Notes: generated by a model not told the origin, from the sequence alone. Shown: positions 33,899 to 43,293, counted from the first letter of the stretch. The stretch: DNA of 55,397 nucleotides from Sterolibacterium sp964437515 (GCA_964437515.1 CAYTHB010000014.1:1-55397), one strand, 5' to 3'. Numbers and translations are program-made.

Positions 33899-35183
33899 GC
33901 TGGACGTCTGGCTTTTCGACTATCGTGTCGGCACGTTGGCCCTGATCGATGGGCGACTAAATTTTCACTACGCACCCGGTTGGCTGTCACACAAAGACGC
34001 CGTTGCTTTGTCCAGCTCGCTGCCCCTGCAAGCAGAGCCATTTGATGATCGAAAAACGCGTCCATTCTTTGCGGGGCTACTGCCCGAAGGGCAGATGCGC
34101 CGCCTGATTGCGCAGCAGTTTCAGGTGTCTGGCCAGAACGACTTTGCGCTGCTAAACCACATCGGTGGCGAATGCGCTGGGGCTGTGACCTTTCTTGAGC
34201 CGGGGCAGACCTTGCCTATGCCGAGCCGCAGCGATGACGTTCAATGGCTGAGCGACGAGGAAGTCGTTGCCATCCTGGATGAATTGCCGCATCGCCCCAT
34301 GTTGGCAGGCAAAGACGGCTTGCGGCTTTCCTTGGCTGGCGCCCAAGACAAGTTACCCGTGGTTTTTGATGGTGCGCGTATCGGACTGCCCCGGAGCGGC
34401 ACGCCTAGCTCCCACATCCTGAAACCGGCCATCCACGCCGCCCCCGACAGCGTGATTAACGAAGGGTTTTGCATGGCACTGGCTGATGCCATGCGGCTAA
34501 AGCCAGCAAAATCAAAAGTTCACTGGGTGTTGGATCGTTCGTTTCTGCTGGTTGAGCGCTACGACCGACTGATCGATGCGCAGGGGCACCGGCAACGCCT
34601 GCATCAAGAGGACTTTTGCCAGGCTCTGGGCGTAGTACCCGAAATGAAGTATCAAAATGAAGGGGGGCCGGATTTGGCTCAGTGTTTTGAGCTGGTGCGC
34701 AGTGCGACGCGCCCTAGTGCGCCGCAGGTTCTGCGACTGCTCGATTACGTGATCTTCAATGCGCTAATCGGGAATCATGATGCGCACGCCAAGAACTTCT
34801 CTCTGCTGTACTCAGGTAAGCCCCCCGTTCTGGCACCGTTTTACGATACGCTATCGACGGCGGTGTATCCAACACTGACACCAAAGATGGCGATGAAAAT
34901 CGGCAGCAAGTACAAGTTCAGCGAAGTACAGGCTCGTCACTGGGAGCAGTTCGCTGAAGGCGTAGGCTTTACCAAGGCGCAGACCAAACGGCGCATTCTG
35001 GAGTTGACAAAGTTACTGCCAGCGACGGCACGCAAACTTCAATCTGACCCCAGACACAATTTTGCAGGCAATGCCGTGGTTGAGCAAATCAATACCTTGA
35101 TTGAACAACGCTGCGCCTTGACGATTCGGCGGCTCACCGATCCCGCCACCGAAAATGACGCAGCCGCCGAGCCCTCCGTTTGA
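33888..35183 (+). CDS. hipA: HipA-like Ser/Thr kinase toxin
   Basis: 431 residues. HipA kinases phosphorylate glutamyl-tRNA synthetase or related targets and halt growth. N-terminal HipA domain (PFFAGLLPEGQMRRLIAQQF), then the kinase core: RLSLAGAQDKLPV (nucleotide loop), HILKPAI (Lys), FLLVERYDR, NALIGNHDAHAKNFSLLYS (catalytic loop with Asp) and APFYDTLSTAVY (metal-binding Asp). The kinase motifs look intact. The frame is open from 33840, but ATG 33888 (MVHELDVWLFDYRVGTL) has a GAGGA site and begins at the conserved domain edge. Confidence 0.92.
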   Translation: MVHELDVWLFDYRVGTLALIDGRLNFHYAPGWLSHKDAVALSSSLPLQAEPFDDRKTRPFFAGLLPEGQMRRLIAQQFQVSGQNDFALLNHIGGECAGAVTFLEPGQTLPMPSRSDDVQWLSDEEVVAILDELPHRPMLAGKDGLRLSLAGAQDKLPVVFDGARIGLPRSGTPSSHILKPAIHAAPDSVINEGFCMALADAMRLKPAKSKVHWVLDRSFLLVERYDRLIDAQGHRQRLHQEDFCQALGVVPEMKYQNEGGPDLAQCFELVRSATRPSAPQVLRLLDYVIFNALIGNHDAHAKNFSLLYSGKPPVLAPFYDTLSTAVYPTLTPKMAMKIGSKYKFSEVQARHWEQFAEGVGFTKAQTKRRILELTKLLPATARKLQSDPRHNFAGNAVVEQINTLIEQRCALTIRRLTDPATENDAAAEPSV

Positions 35184-35207
35184 CCCACTAGGTTCAAGAA
35201 ATAGATT

Positions 35208-35242
35208 CAAGAAAATGCTGCAATGTCTTCATGAAATGATAA
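35208..35242 (+). repeat. Direct repeat right of hipBA
   Basis: Partner of 33396-33430 (CAAGAAAATGCTGCAATG identical, then five transitions). It lies 25 bp after the hipA stop, so hipBA plus its operators sits between the repeats. Confidence 0.7.
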
Positions 35243-35370
35243 TGTGACGTTTGAACCACATTGCGGCCGAATATTCGCTTATGTCGTCCCATACTCTGTG
35301 TGGACGATGCGATAATCAAAGGTCACGTCGTAAATTCCAAAAAATTTGCCATAAAAACGGAGGAGAGCAT

Positions 35371-35421
35371 ATGTGCCATTGTCTCGATAGCTGGCTGGAG
35401 GAGCGCACATGCGATTGTTAA
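35371..35421 (+). CDS. Possible Cys-rich leader peptide overlapping the YCF48-like gene
   Basis: A 16-residue frame, MCHCLDSWLEERTCDC, with a GGAGGAG-like ribosome-binding site 8 bp upstream. It contains four cysteines in two CxC pairs and overlaps the start of the next gene by 13 bp in another frame. The Shine-Dalgarno sequence of the next gene lies inside it. It may be a translated leader that senses cysteine supply or metal, or may be chance. Confidence 0.35.
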   Translation: MCHCLDSWLEERTCDC

Positions 35422-36401
35422 TTGGCTTGGCCATGTCGCTGATTGTTGCCATCGGCGCGTATATTTCCTTCACGTCGCGACCACTTCCTGTGTTTGCGGC
35501 AACATCCACCCCCGCCGATCGTTTTTCAGCCACCGGGCTTGCGCTGGCCGGCAATCGTCTGGTTGCCGTGGGCGAACTGGGGCATATTCTGGTGAGTGAA
35601 GATCAGGGTAAAACCTGGAAGAATGCTCAGATCAAGGACAATCGGGGCTCGGCGCTAACGCAGGTCACGTTCTTCAATGACAAAGAGGGTGTGGCCGTTG
35701 GGCACGATGCTTGGGCGTTGATGACCGAGGATGGCGGCTTGAACTGGCATGAAACGCTGTTCGACAAGACGGTTTCCGAGCCTTTGCTGGGAGTGTGGGG
35801 GCTGGCAGAAGGCCCCGTTTTTGCTTACGGCAGCTTTGGTCGTTTCTTTGTTTCCAACGACCACGGCCGTACTTGGGAAAAACGTGAGTCGGGTTCGGGT
35901 GATACCCATATCTACGCCATTGCGGGTGCCAAGGATGGCCATCTGATGATGGTCGGCGAACGTGGGCTGGCGATGAAATCGACGGACTACGGCACGACCT
36001 GGCAGAAAATGCCCGAGTTTTATCGCGGCACCATGTTTGGCGTGATTCGTCTCAGCGCAGAGGAATGGGTCGCCTATGGTTTGCGCGGAAACGTGTTTCT
36101 GACCAAGGATTTCGGCGCGACATGGAAGCAGATTCAGACGAATATTTCCGTCGGTCTGTTCGGCCACACAGTGCTTGAGGACGGCACTATCCTGATTTAT
36201 GGTCAGGGCGGTGTGGTCATCGCGTCCAACGATCAGGGGGATAACTTCCGCATCGTTCAGGAAAACAAGGGGAACAACCTGACCGCTGTCGTTGCACTGC
36301 CAGGAGGCCGTCTGGTATCGGCTGCACTGGGAGGCATACACGAACTTAATCTGGACGCTGGCAAGCATGATAAGAACGATAAGCAGGGGGCGGGACAATG
36401 A
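35409..36401 (+). CDS. YCF48-like beta-propeller protein (exported)
   Basis: 330 residues. An N-terminal signal or membrane segment (LLIGLAMSLIVAIGAYISF) is followed by repeated BNR/Asp-box-like units: ILVSEDQGKTWKNA, ALMTEDGGLNWHET, FFVSNDHGRTWEKR, AMKSTDYGTTWQKM, VFLTKDFGATWKQI, VIASNDQGDNFR. This fits a periplasmic YCF48-type propeller. Such proteins are often paired with RND transporters of the next type, probably as an accessory. Strong GGAGGAG ribosome-binding site. It overlaps the next gene by 4 bp. Confidence 0.87.
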   Translation: MRLLIGLAMSLIVAIGAYISFTSRPLPVFAATSTPADRFSATGLALAGNRLVAVGELGHILVSEDQGKTWKNAQIKDNRGSALTQVTFFNDKEGVAVGHDAWALMTEDGGLNWHETLFDKTVSEPLLGVWGLAEGPVFAYGSFGRFFVSNDHGRTWEKRESGSGDTHIYAIAGAKDGHLMMVGERGLAMKSTDYGTTWQKMPEFYRGTMFGVIRLSAEEWVAYGLRGNVFLTKDFGATWKQIQTNISVGLFGHTVLEDGTILIYGQGGVVIASNDQGDNFRIVQENKGNNLTAVVALPGGRLVSAALGGIHELNLDAGKHDKNDKQGAGQ

Positions 36402-38839
36402 GCACGAATACAGCAGCAGGCACGATCAAGAATCGTCGCACCACACCGTCGGCTTTTCGCAAGTTCGTTGATCGCTGCGCCGATTTTCTGATTAGCTACC
36501 GGCGCATCCTGTTCACCATCTTTGTGGCGATGACACTGGGTTTTGGTTATTCGGCCACCAAGATCCAGCTCGATCCGGGATTCCTGAAAATGATCCCGAT
36601 GACGCATCCGTACATGAAGACCTTCGAGAAGTACATGTTCACCTTCCCGGGAGCCAATCAGTTGCTCATCAATGTCCAGTGGAAGGGGGAAGGCGACATT
36701 TACAACAAGGAGTTTCTGGATACCTTGCGCAAAGTGACCGATGCAGTCTTCTTTACGCCCGGCGTTCAGCGCAACAAGCTCGCCTCGTTGTTCACGCCCA
36801 ATGTGAAGTACGTCGAAGTGACCGAAGACGGCTTCAAGGGCGATGTGGTGGTACCCGCCCAGTTTTCTTCGGATAACGCAGACGACTTGGCACAGGTTCG
36901 CGTGAATGTGACACGTTCCGGCGTGATTGGTCGTCTGGTGTCCACCGATCTCAAATCGGCGATGGTTTCTGCCGAACTCCAGGAAAAAGATCCGAATAAT
37001 CCGGAACAACACCTGAATCTGTATGAAGTCTCCAAGCAGATGGAGGAAATCCGCCAGAAATATCAATCCCCCAATGTCGAAATCGGGGTCATGGGTTTCA
37101 CCATGCTGGTGGGTGAAGTCGTATCGGGGCTGATTGGCGTGTTCACCTTCTTCGCCATTGCTTTCGTCATTACCGCAGTGCTGCTCTTCCTTTACTGCCG
37201 TTCGCTCAAGCTGACGGTCGTCGCGCTGATCGTGGCACTATTGCCGGTGGTCTGGTTGTTGGGTTTGTTGCCGCTGGTAGGGCTGGGTATCGACCCGATT
37301 TCCATGCTCGTACCTTTCCTGATTTTCTCCATCGGGGTTTCACACGCGGTACAGATGACCAATGCCTGGAAACTGGAAATGCTCAAGGGTGCGACATCGG
37401 AGCAGGCCGCTCATGCCGCCATTCGCAAGCTCTTCATTCCGGGCACCGTGGCCTTGCTCACTAACGCCTTGGGTTTCATGGTCATCATGCAGATCAAGAT
37501 TCCCATCGTGCATGAGTTGGGTATCACGGCCTGTCTGGGTGTGTTGTTGATGATTGTGACCAACAAGATGATGCTGCCCATCATTCTGTCGCATCTCAAG
37601 CTGGAATCGCGCGCCATGAAAGCCAATGAAATGGATGGGGTCGGCAAACATCCGCTCTGGTGGCGCCTTTCCGTATTCACCCAGCCCAAGCCGGCACTGG
37701 CCATCTTCGCGCTGACCACGATTTTGACCGTGGTGGGTACGATCGAAGCACGCAAACTGCAAATTGGCGATATTGGCGTGGGCTTCCCCGAATTGCGTCA
37801 ATCGTCTCGCTTGAACAAGGATACCAAACAGATTGCTGACAGTTACGAAATCGGGACGGACGTGCTGACCATCATTGCCGAAGCGCAAAATCTCAAGGAA
37901 GGCTGTCTGGATTATCCGCTCATGAATACACTGGAGCGCCTCGAATACTACATGCGTGGCGTGGATGGTGTTCAGTCCGTCATCAGTGCGCCCACCATCG
38001 GCAAGGTCGTAGTCGCCGCGCAAAATGAAGGCAGCCCGCGTTGGGGTGCCATCGGACGCAGTTATGAAGCCTTGCGTCAGGGCGGTCGTGCTTATGATCC
38101 GGAATACGGGATCAATACCGAAGCCTGTCAGGCGATACAGGTCATGGTCTTCCTCAAGGATCACAAGGGAGCAACGCTGCATCATGTCGTTGCCGAAGCC
38201 AAGAAATTCATTGCCGCTGAAGACAAAAACAAAAACCATGTCGAGCTGAAACTGGCCGGCGGTAATGCGGGCGTGATGGCTGCCACCAATGAGGCCGTGG
38301 AAGAAGCTGAAATCACCATGCTGATGGCTATCTTCGGCGCCATCACCGTGCTGTGTCTCATCACCTTCCGCTCATGGCGCGCCGCCGTCTGCATCATCGT
38401 GCCGCTGATTCTGGTATCCGTCCTCTGTAACGCCCTGATGCCTGCTCTGGGAATCGGCCTCAAGGTCGCCACCTTGCCGGTCATCGCGCTAGGTGTGGGG
38501 GTCGGCGTCGATTACGGTATCTACCTGTTCGAGCGCATCCAGCATCAGATGGAGCATCTGGGACAGGATCTGCGCACCGCCTTCTACGAAGCCATGTGCC
38601 AGCGCGGGACAGCCGCCGTGTTTACCGCGATTACCATGTCGATTGGTGTGGGTACCTGGGCGTTCTCCACGCTCAAGTATCAGTCCGACATGGGGCTACT
38701 GCTGGCCTTCATGTTCCTCGTCAATGTGCTGGGGGCGATTTTCTTCCTGCCTGCACTCGCGGCCTGGCTCAACATGCCTTCCGGACAGTCGGATGAAACT
38801 GATCTGGATACACCGCCAATCGAAGCGCAGGGGAACTGA
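36398..38839 (+). CDS. RND-family (MMPL-type) transporter
   Basis: 813 residues. N-terminal transmembrane helix (ILFTIFVAMTLGFGYSATKI), a large periplasmic loop, then a membrane bundle (VFTFFAIAFVITAVLLFLYC, FLIFSIGVSHAVQM with the conserved acidic/His-type centre, LLTNALGFMVIMQIKIPIV). A second loop and a second bundle follow (LMAIFGAITVLCLITF, VIALGVGVGVDYGIYLFERI, FTAITMSIGVGTWAFSTLKY). This is the twofold layout of RND exporters. Substrates of this subgroup include hydrophobic lipids; no specific one can be called. It overlaps the YCF48-like gene, so the two form one unit. A terminator follows. Confidence 0.9.
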   Translation: MSTNTAAGTIKNRRTTPSAFRKFVDRCADFLISYRRILFTIFVAMTLGFGYSATKIQLDPGFLKMIPMTHPYMKTFEKYMFTFPGANQLLINVQWKGEGDIYNKEFLDTLRKVTDAVFFTPGVQRNKLASLFTPNVKYVEVTEDGFKGDVVVPAQFSSDNADDLAQVRVNVTRSGVIGRLVSTDLKSAMVSAELQEKDPNNPEQHLNLYEVSKQMEEIRQKYQSPNVEIGVMGFTMLVGEVVSGLIGVFTFFAIAFVITAVLLFLYCRSLKLTVVALIVALLPVVWLLGLLPLVGLGIDPISMLVPFLIFSIGVSHAVQMTNAWKLEMLKGATSEQAAHAAIRKLFIPGTVALLTNALGFMVIMQIKIPIVHELGITACLGVLLMIVTNKMMLPIILSHLKLESRAMKANEMDGVGKHPLWWRLSVFTQPKPALAIFALTTILTVVGTIEARKLQIGDIGVGFPELRQSSRLNKDTKQIADSYEIGTDVLTIIAEAQNLKEGCLDYPLMNTLERLEYYMRGVDGVQSVISAPTIGKVVVAAQNEGSPRWGAIGRSYEALRQGGRAYDPEYGINTEACQAIQVMVFLKDHKGATLHHVVAEAKKFIAAEDKNKNHVELKLAGGNAGVMAATNEAVEEAEITMLMAIFGAITVLCLITFRSWRAAVCIIVPLILVSVLCNALMPALGIGLKVATLPVIALGVGVGVDYGIYLFERIQHQMEHLGQDLRTAFYEAMCQRGTAAVFTAITMSIGVGTWAFSTLKYQSDMGLLLAFMFLVNVLGAIFFLPALAAWLNMPSGQSDETDLDTPPIEAQGN

Positions 38840-38897
38840 AACACTGTTGCTTTTGTGGGGAGATGCGGTTGTAGTCAATCCTCTCCCTGATGTTCAA

Positions 38898-38945
38898 ACA
38901 CGAAGCCCCGACCTCACTTTTGTGGGTTGGGGCTTCGTGTTTTGA
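38898..38945 (+). terminator. Rho-independent terminator of the YCF48-RND operon
   Basis: ACACGAAGCCCCGACC pairs with GGTTGGGGCTTCGTGT (16 bp, one G-U), followed by TTTTG. It lies 59 bp after the transporter stop. Confidence 0.8.
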
Positions 38946-39006
38946 TGTGCTGAAAACAAAGAACCCGAGGCGGAATTTTCTGTCGGGGTAGTGTCGGAAA
39001 GCAGGT

Positions 39007-39045
39007 CAACAAAAACACCCCGAAGCGCATCGTGGCTTCGGGGTG
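39007..39045 (-). terminator. Rho-independent terminator of the flagellin gene
   Basis: On the minus strand CACCCCGAAGCC and GCTTCGGGGTG form a stem, followed by TTTTTGTTG. It lies 40 bp after the flagellin stop. Confidence 0.85.
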
Positions 39046-39084
39046 AAGGGTAGAGGATATGATCCGGCTGTTAATCGCGGATGC

Positions 39085-41088
39085 TTACTGCTTGAGCAGA
39101 CTCAGCACATTCTGCGGCAGCGAGTTGGCCTGTGCCAACATGGCGGTACCGGCTTGTTGCAGAATCTGGTTACGGGTCATGTTCGCGGTTTCCAGCGCGA
39201 AGTCCGTATCTTGAATCCGGCTACGTGCAGCAGTGATACTTTCCACCGATGCAGCCAGGTTGGAGATGGTGGTTACCAGACGATTCTGGATCGCACCCAT
39301 GGTCGAGCGCTGGGTATTGACGTAGTTGATGGCACGATCAATCTGGGTGATGGCCGCCTGCGCCTGCTGCGCCGTACCGACCGTCAGCTTGCCCCCGACC
39401 ACGGCCGTAGCCCCGCCCTGCTCGGTCAAACCCAGCTTGTTGATGCTGGCAGCCGCGCCGGAAATGTTGACCGATGCCCCGTTTTCTCCCTTGAGGTTGA
39501 GTTCTCCCCGGACGGCAAGATACTGGGCAGCAGGAAGTGCGGTCGCCGTCACATTAGTATCCGAGGTCACGTTGGTTATGGGGGAGCCCCCTGCATTACC
39601 CAGCACCAAGTCGTTCCCTGAAGCAGAAACCAGTTTCAATTTACCCGTCACCGTATCAGTTGAGGCCACAACCCCTGAAATGCCCGCCGCATTGATTTTG
39701 GAAACCACGGCGGCGGTATCATCTGTAGTAACCGTGGCGACAGTGGTTCCGTTGATGGAAATGGTTCCCGCAGCACTGAAGTTGAGCGTTATATACGCCG
39801 TGGTGGAGGCTGTGGCACTGACGCCCGTCTGATCCTTGAGCGCATTGATGGTCGCGGCTTTTTCTGCCGCACTCGTGCCCGTGACACCCACCGAGATGCC
39901 GTTGATTTTGACATCATCCGACACCAGCAAGGCACCCTGACGGGTGGTGGCATTCAGCAGCGCCGAGGCAGCAGTGGCACTGGCTGCCGCACCCGAAACC
40001 ATATAGCGGCTCGTGACATTCGAGGCGGTGGCACTGAGGTTGAAGCCAAATTTATTCAGCGCATTACCTGCGGTGGAGGTCGAGGTCAATTTGATCTCGG
40101 AGCCATCACCGGAAGTGAGCGACAGATAGCCCCGATAGGTGCCTGCGGTCAGACCTGAGTTATTGACCGTACCGCCAACGGTGATGTTTTCGCCGGTGTC
40201 ATTGCTGAGCAGCAGCTCGCCCTTGCCCCCCAGAGAGGCAGTCACGCCCCCCGCTTCCTTGTTGATACGCTCCACGAGATCCGTCATGCTGGAGGAGTTG
40301 CTGATTGTGACCGCCGTGGCAGCACCAATCTGGATGGTCAGGCCGCTGGTGATGCCGCTGGAGCCCACCGTACCACTGACGGAGTTGTAAGCCGTAGCCG
40401 AAACCCCGGTGATGCCGGTCGCGGCATTGATGTCGGCTGCTTGCAGCTTGGCCGATGTCGAAGCCGCCAGCATCGGAACACCCTTGCCATTGAAAATCAG
40501 TTCATTACTACCGGCCACAGGTGCTGCCCCGCTGATACGGCCACTATTCAATTGCCCCGGCGCCACAGCACCATTGAGCGACATGGCCTTGGTCGAGACT
40601 TCGTTAATGGAAAAGGCGATGGTCTGGTTTGCATTGGCACCGACCTGGAAGGCGTTGTTGGCACTGTTGCCGTTGAGCAGCTTGATGCCGTTGAATTCGG
40701 CAGTGCCCGAAATACGGTCGATTTCAGCGTAGAGCTGATCGACTTCATTCTGGATGGAGGCGCGATCGGAGACGCTGTTGGTACCGTTGGCGGACTGCAC
40801 GGACAGATCGCGCATCCGCTGGAGAATGTCGCCAATCGATGCCATCGAACCTTCGGCCGTCTGTGCAAGCGAGATGCCGTCGTTGGCATTCCGGCTCGCC
40901 TGTTGCAGGCCACTGACCTGGGCGGACATGCGTGAGGCAATCGCCATCCCGGCAGAGTCGTCTTTGGCACTGTTGATCCGCAGACCAGAAGACAGACGTT
41001 GCAGGGAAATCTGCAGCGCATTCTGTGAACTGGTCAGATTGCGCTGGGCATTGATCGATGCCATGTTGGTGTTGATGATCGAGGCCAT
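39085..41088 (-). CDS. fliC: Flagellin, unusually large
   Basis: 667 residues, against roughly 280-500 in most bacteria. The conserved N-terminal (MASIINTNMASINAQRNL, LQRLSSGLRINSAKDDSAGM) and C-terminal D0/D1 segments (ARSRIQDTDFALETANM, ending SLPQNVLSLLKQ) are intact. The exposed middle, about residues 170-570, is Ala/Thr/Ser/Gly-rich. It contains several Flagellin_IN-like units (TSGLTIQIGAATAVTISNSS, KINGISVGVTG, SINGTTVATVTT). There is no Cys. An AAAGGAG ribosome-binding site precedes ATG 41088, a sigma-54 promoter lies about 155 bp upstream, and a terminator follows. It is a single-gene unit without flagellar neighbours here. The Ser/Thr-rich middle could be glycosylated. Confidence 0.96.
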   Translation of the reverse strand: MASIINTNMASINAQRNLTSSQNALQISLQRLSSGLRINSAKDDSAGMAIASRMSAQVSGLQQASRNANDGISLAQTAEGSMASIGDILQRMRDLSVQSANGTNSVSDRASIQNEVDQLYAEIDRISGTAEFNGIKLLNGNSANNAFQVGANANQTIAFSINEVSTKAMSLNGAVAPGQLNSGRISGAAPVAGSNELIFNGKGVPMLAASTSAKLQAADINAATGITGVSATAYNSVSGTVGSSGITSGLTIQIGAATAVTISNSSSMTDLVERINKEAGGVTASLGGKGELLLSNDTGENITVGGTVNNSGLTAGTYRGYLSLTSGDGSEIKLTSTSTAGNALNKFGFNLSATASNVTSRYMVSGAAASATAASALLNATTRQGALLVSDDVKINGISVGVTGTSAAEKAATINALKDQTGVSATASTTAYITLNFSAAGTISINGTTVATVTTDDTAAVVSKINAAGISGVVASTDTVTGKLKLVSASGNDLVLGNAGGSPITNVTSDTNVTATALPAAQYLAVRGELNLKGENGASVNISGAAASINKLGLTEQGGATAVVGGKLTVGTAQQAQAAITQIDRAINYVNTQRSTMGAIQNRLVTTISNLAASVESITAARSRIQDTDFALETANMTRNQILQQAGTAMLAQANSLPQNVLSLLKQ

Positions 41089-41241
41089 TTTGATTCTCCT
41101 TTACATGTTTCTGCGGGGTGGCGTCATTGCGGCGTCGCGCAGTCGAAGTGCTTCAACATTTCAAAAATATCCAGGGTAAAAACTCTTCATACTTCTCAAA
41201 TTCAGTCGCCCATCAGGTATTGCAGCGATTGAACAGGTGTC

Positions 41242-41258
41242 AGCAAGAGGCGTGCCAG
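41242..41258 (-). promoter_or_regulatory. Sigma-54 (RpoN) promoter upstream of fliC
   Basis: On the minus strand CTGGCACGCCTCTTGCT matches the -24/-12 consensus (TGGCACG, 4 bp, TTGCT) at every conserved position. Predicted transcript start near 41230, giving a leader of about 140 nt to the flagellin ATG. I found no sigma-28-like box in the same stretch. Confidence 0.82.
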
Positions 41259-41405
41259 GATATTGAAACCATGGTTTTTGACGTGGCTATCTCTGACGTT
41301 TTGCCGCATGGCTGTGTGAACAGGGCAACATCAGGCAGTTTTTGCCGCTGCGATGGCAAATTGTTCCAACCCATGACGCTGGAACAATCCAGACGACGCG
41401 CCATG

Positions 41406-41440
41406 GAAAACGGGCTACGCAATACATCGCGTAGCCCGTT
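41406..41440 (-). terminator. Rho-independent terminator of fpr
   Basis: AACGGGCTACGC and GCGTAGCCCGTT form a perfect 12-bp stem with an 8-nt loop; on the minus strand the stem is followed by TTTTCC. It lies 46 bp after the fpr stop and separates it from fliC. Confidence 0.8.
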
Positions 41441-41486
41441 GTCAATTAAAGGTCTTCGTGTTTGATACGAAGCCTTGGATGGGGGA

Positions 41487-42263
41487 TTACTTTTCCACGA
41501 ATGCCCGTTCGATGACATAGTCTCCAGCGACACCGATGCGCGGAGACACTTTGAAACCGCGTGCATCGAGGCGTTCGCAGGTGTCCTTGAGCATGTGTGG
41601 GCTGCCGCAGAGCATGGCGCGATCGTGTGCCGGATCGAGAGGGGGCAGGCCGATGTCTTCAAACAATTTACCGGAGTCGATCAGGTCGGTCAGACGACCA
41701 CGATTGCGGAAAGGCTCGCGCGTTACCGTCGGATAATAGATCAGCTTTTCGCGCGCATCTTCGCCAAGAAATTCATGATCGAGCAATTCGCGGCTGATGA
41801 AGTCGGAGTAGGCTAATTCGTTGATTTGACGCACGCCATGCACCAGCACGACTTTTTCGAAACGCTCATAAGTCTCCGGATCCTGAATCAGACTAAGGAA
41901 AGGAGCCAGTCCTGTTCCCGTGCCAAATAGATACAAATTCTTGCCGGGTAGCAGATCGGTCACCACCAGCGTGCCGGTGGGTTTTTTGCTGACCATGATG
42001 TCCTGGCCTTCTTGCAGATGCTGCAAGCGCGAGGTGAGCGGGCCGTCTTGCACCTTGATGCTGAAGAATTCCAGATGATCGGCATGATTGGCACTGGCGA
42101 TGCTGTAAGCGCGCATCAATGGCTTGCCATCGACCTCCAGTCCAATCATGACGAACTGGCCATTCTCGAAACGCAGACCGGGATCACGCGTGGTGCGGAA
42201 GCTGAACAGGGTGTCGTTCCAGTGATGGACGCTGAGTACACGTTCGGTGTTGAGATTGCTCAC
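41487..42263 (-). CDS. fpr: Ferredoxin/flavodoxin-NADP+ reductase
   Basis: 258 residues. FAD enzyme passing electrons between NADPH and ferredoxin or flavodoxin. Motifs: LMRAYSIASANHAD (FAD), LYLFGTGTGLAPFLSLI (NADP), AMLCGSPHMLKDTC, and C-terminal GDYVIERAFVEK. This is the short bacterial (subclass I/Fpr) type. It is divergent from a LysR gene, an arrangement known from Pseudomonas, where the FinR regulator activates fpr under oxidative stress. Confidence 0.94.
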   Translation of the reverse strand: MSNLNTERVLSVHHWNDTLFSFRTTRDPGLRFENGQFVMIGLEVDGKPLMRAYSIASANHADHLEFFSIKVQDGPLTSRLQHLQEGQDIMVSKKPTGTLVVTDLLPGKNLYLFGTGTGLAPFLSLIQDPETYERFEKVVLVHGVRQINELAYSDFISRELLDHEFLGEDAREKLIYYPTVTREPFRNRGRLTDLIDSGKLFEDIGLPPLDPAHDRAMLCGSPHMLKDTCERLDARGFKVSPRIGVAGDYVIERAFVEK

Positions 42264-42360
42264 GACAGGCTCCAGTACGAAAAATAATGAGCGAATTTTA
42301 GAGAATGCTGATTTATCTGTAAAATTGATTTTTTAGAGATAATCATTCGGTTTTTTGAAT

Positions 42361-43293
42361 ATGAAGTTCAGCCTACGTCAGATTGGCGTGTTTGTCGCCG
42401 TCGCCCGCTTGGGCAGCGTGTCGCGTGCGGCCGATGCGGTGGCCTTGTCGCAATCGGCGGCGAGTACAGCACTTAGCGAGCTTGAAAGCCAATTCAACTG
42501 CCGTTTGTTCGAGCGGGTGGGCAAGCGTTTGCAGATCAATACATTAGGCGAGCAGTTGTTGCCCAAGGCGGTGGAGTTGCTTGATCGCACCGCAGAAATC
42601 GAGGCGCTGCTGGAAGGACGCACGGGCTTGGGGGTCTTGCGCATTGGAGCGACGCTGACCATTGGTAATTATCTGGCGACGCTGATCGTTGCTGATTTTT
42701 TGCAGCAGCATCCGGAAGCCAAGGTGCAACTGAAAGTGCATAACACGGCCACCATTGTCGAGCAGGTGGCCGGCTACGAGCTGGATCTGGGACTGATCGA
42801 GGGTTCCTGCCGCCATCCGGATCTAGTCACCCTACCCTGGGTGCATGATGAACTGGTGGTATTTGCCGCGCCGGATCATCCCTTGGTACGGCAGCAGAAT
42901 GTGCCGATCGAGACACTGATGGAGGAACGCTGGATTTTGCGCGAGCAGGGCTCAGGGACGCGTGAAGTGTTCGAGCAGGCATTGCGTCCATTTCATGTCG
43001 AGCCTGCGATGCGGCTGCGGCTGGAACTGGAGCATACCGAAGCCATCAAGCGCGCCGTGGAATCCGGGCTGGGGATTGGCTGTATTTCACGGTTGGCACT
43101 GCGCGATGCCTTCCGTCGTGGCAGTCTGGCACCCATCAATACGCCGATGCTGGATCTGACCCGACGCTTCCAGTTTCTCTGGCATCGCGACAAATACCAT
43201 ACGGCGGTCTTGCGCGAATTTCTGACGGCCTGTCAGACCATGTCGGCGGGTGCAGCGCGCAGCGACCTGATCGCACTGCCGGAAATTCCCTGA
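42361..43293 (+). CDS. LysR-type transcriptional regulator (FinR-like by context)
   Basis: 310 residues. N-terminal winged helix-turn-helix (SLRQIGVFVAVARLGSVSRA, ADAVALSQSAASTALSELES, CRLFERVGKRLQIN) and C-terminal type 2 periplasmic-binding-like effector domain (VLRIGATLTIGNYLATLIVA, ELDLGLIEGSC, GIGCISRLALRDAF). Divergent from fpr with a 97-bp AT-rich gap, so fpr is its likely target (inference from neighbourhood). The frame is open from a TTG at 42355; ATG 42361 is preferred. Confidence 0.92.
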   Translation: MKFSLRQIGVFVAVARLGSVSRAADAVALSQSAASTALSELESQFNCRLFERVGKRLQINTLGEQLLPKAVELLDRTAEIEALLEGRTGLGVLRIGATLTIGNYLATLIVADFLQQHPEAKVQLKVHNTATIVEQVAGYELDLGLIEGSCRHPDLVTLPWVHDELVVFAAPDHPLVRQQNVPIETLMEERWILREQGSGTREVFEQALRPFHVEPAMRLRLELEHTEAIKRAVESGLGIGCISRLALRDAFRRGSLAPINTPMLDLTRRFQFLWHRDKYHTAVLREFLTACQTMSAGAARSDLIALPEIP

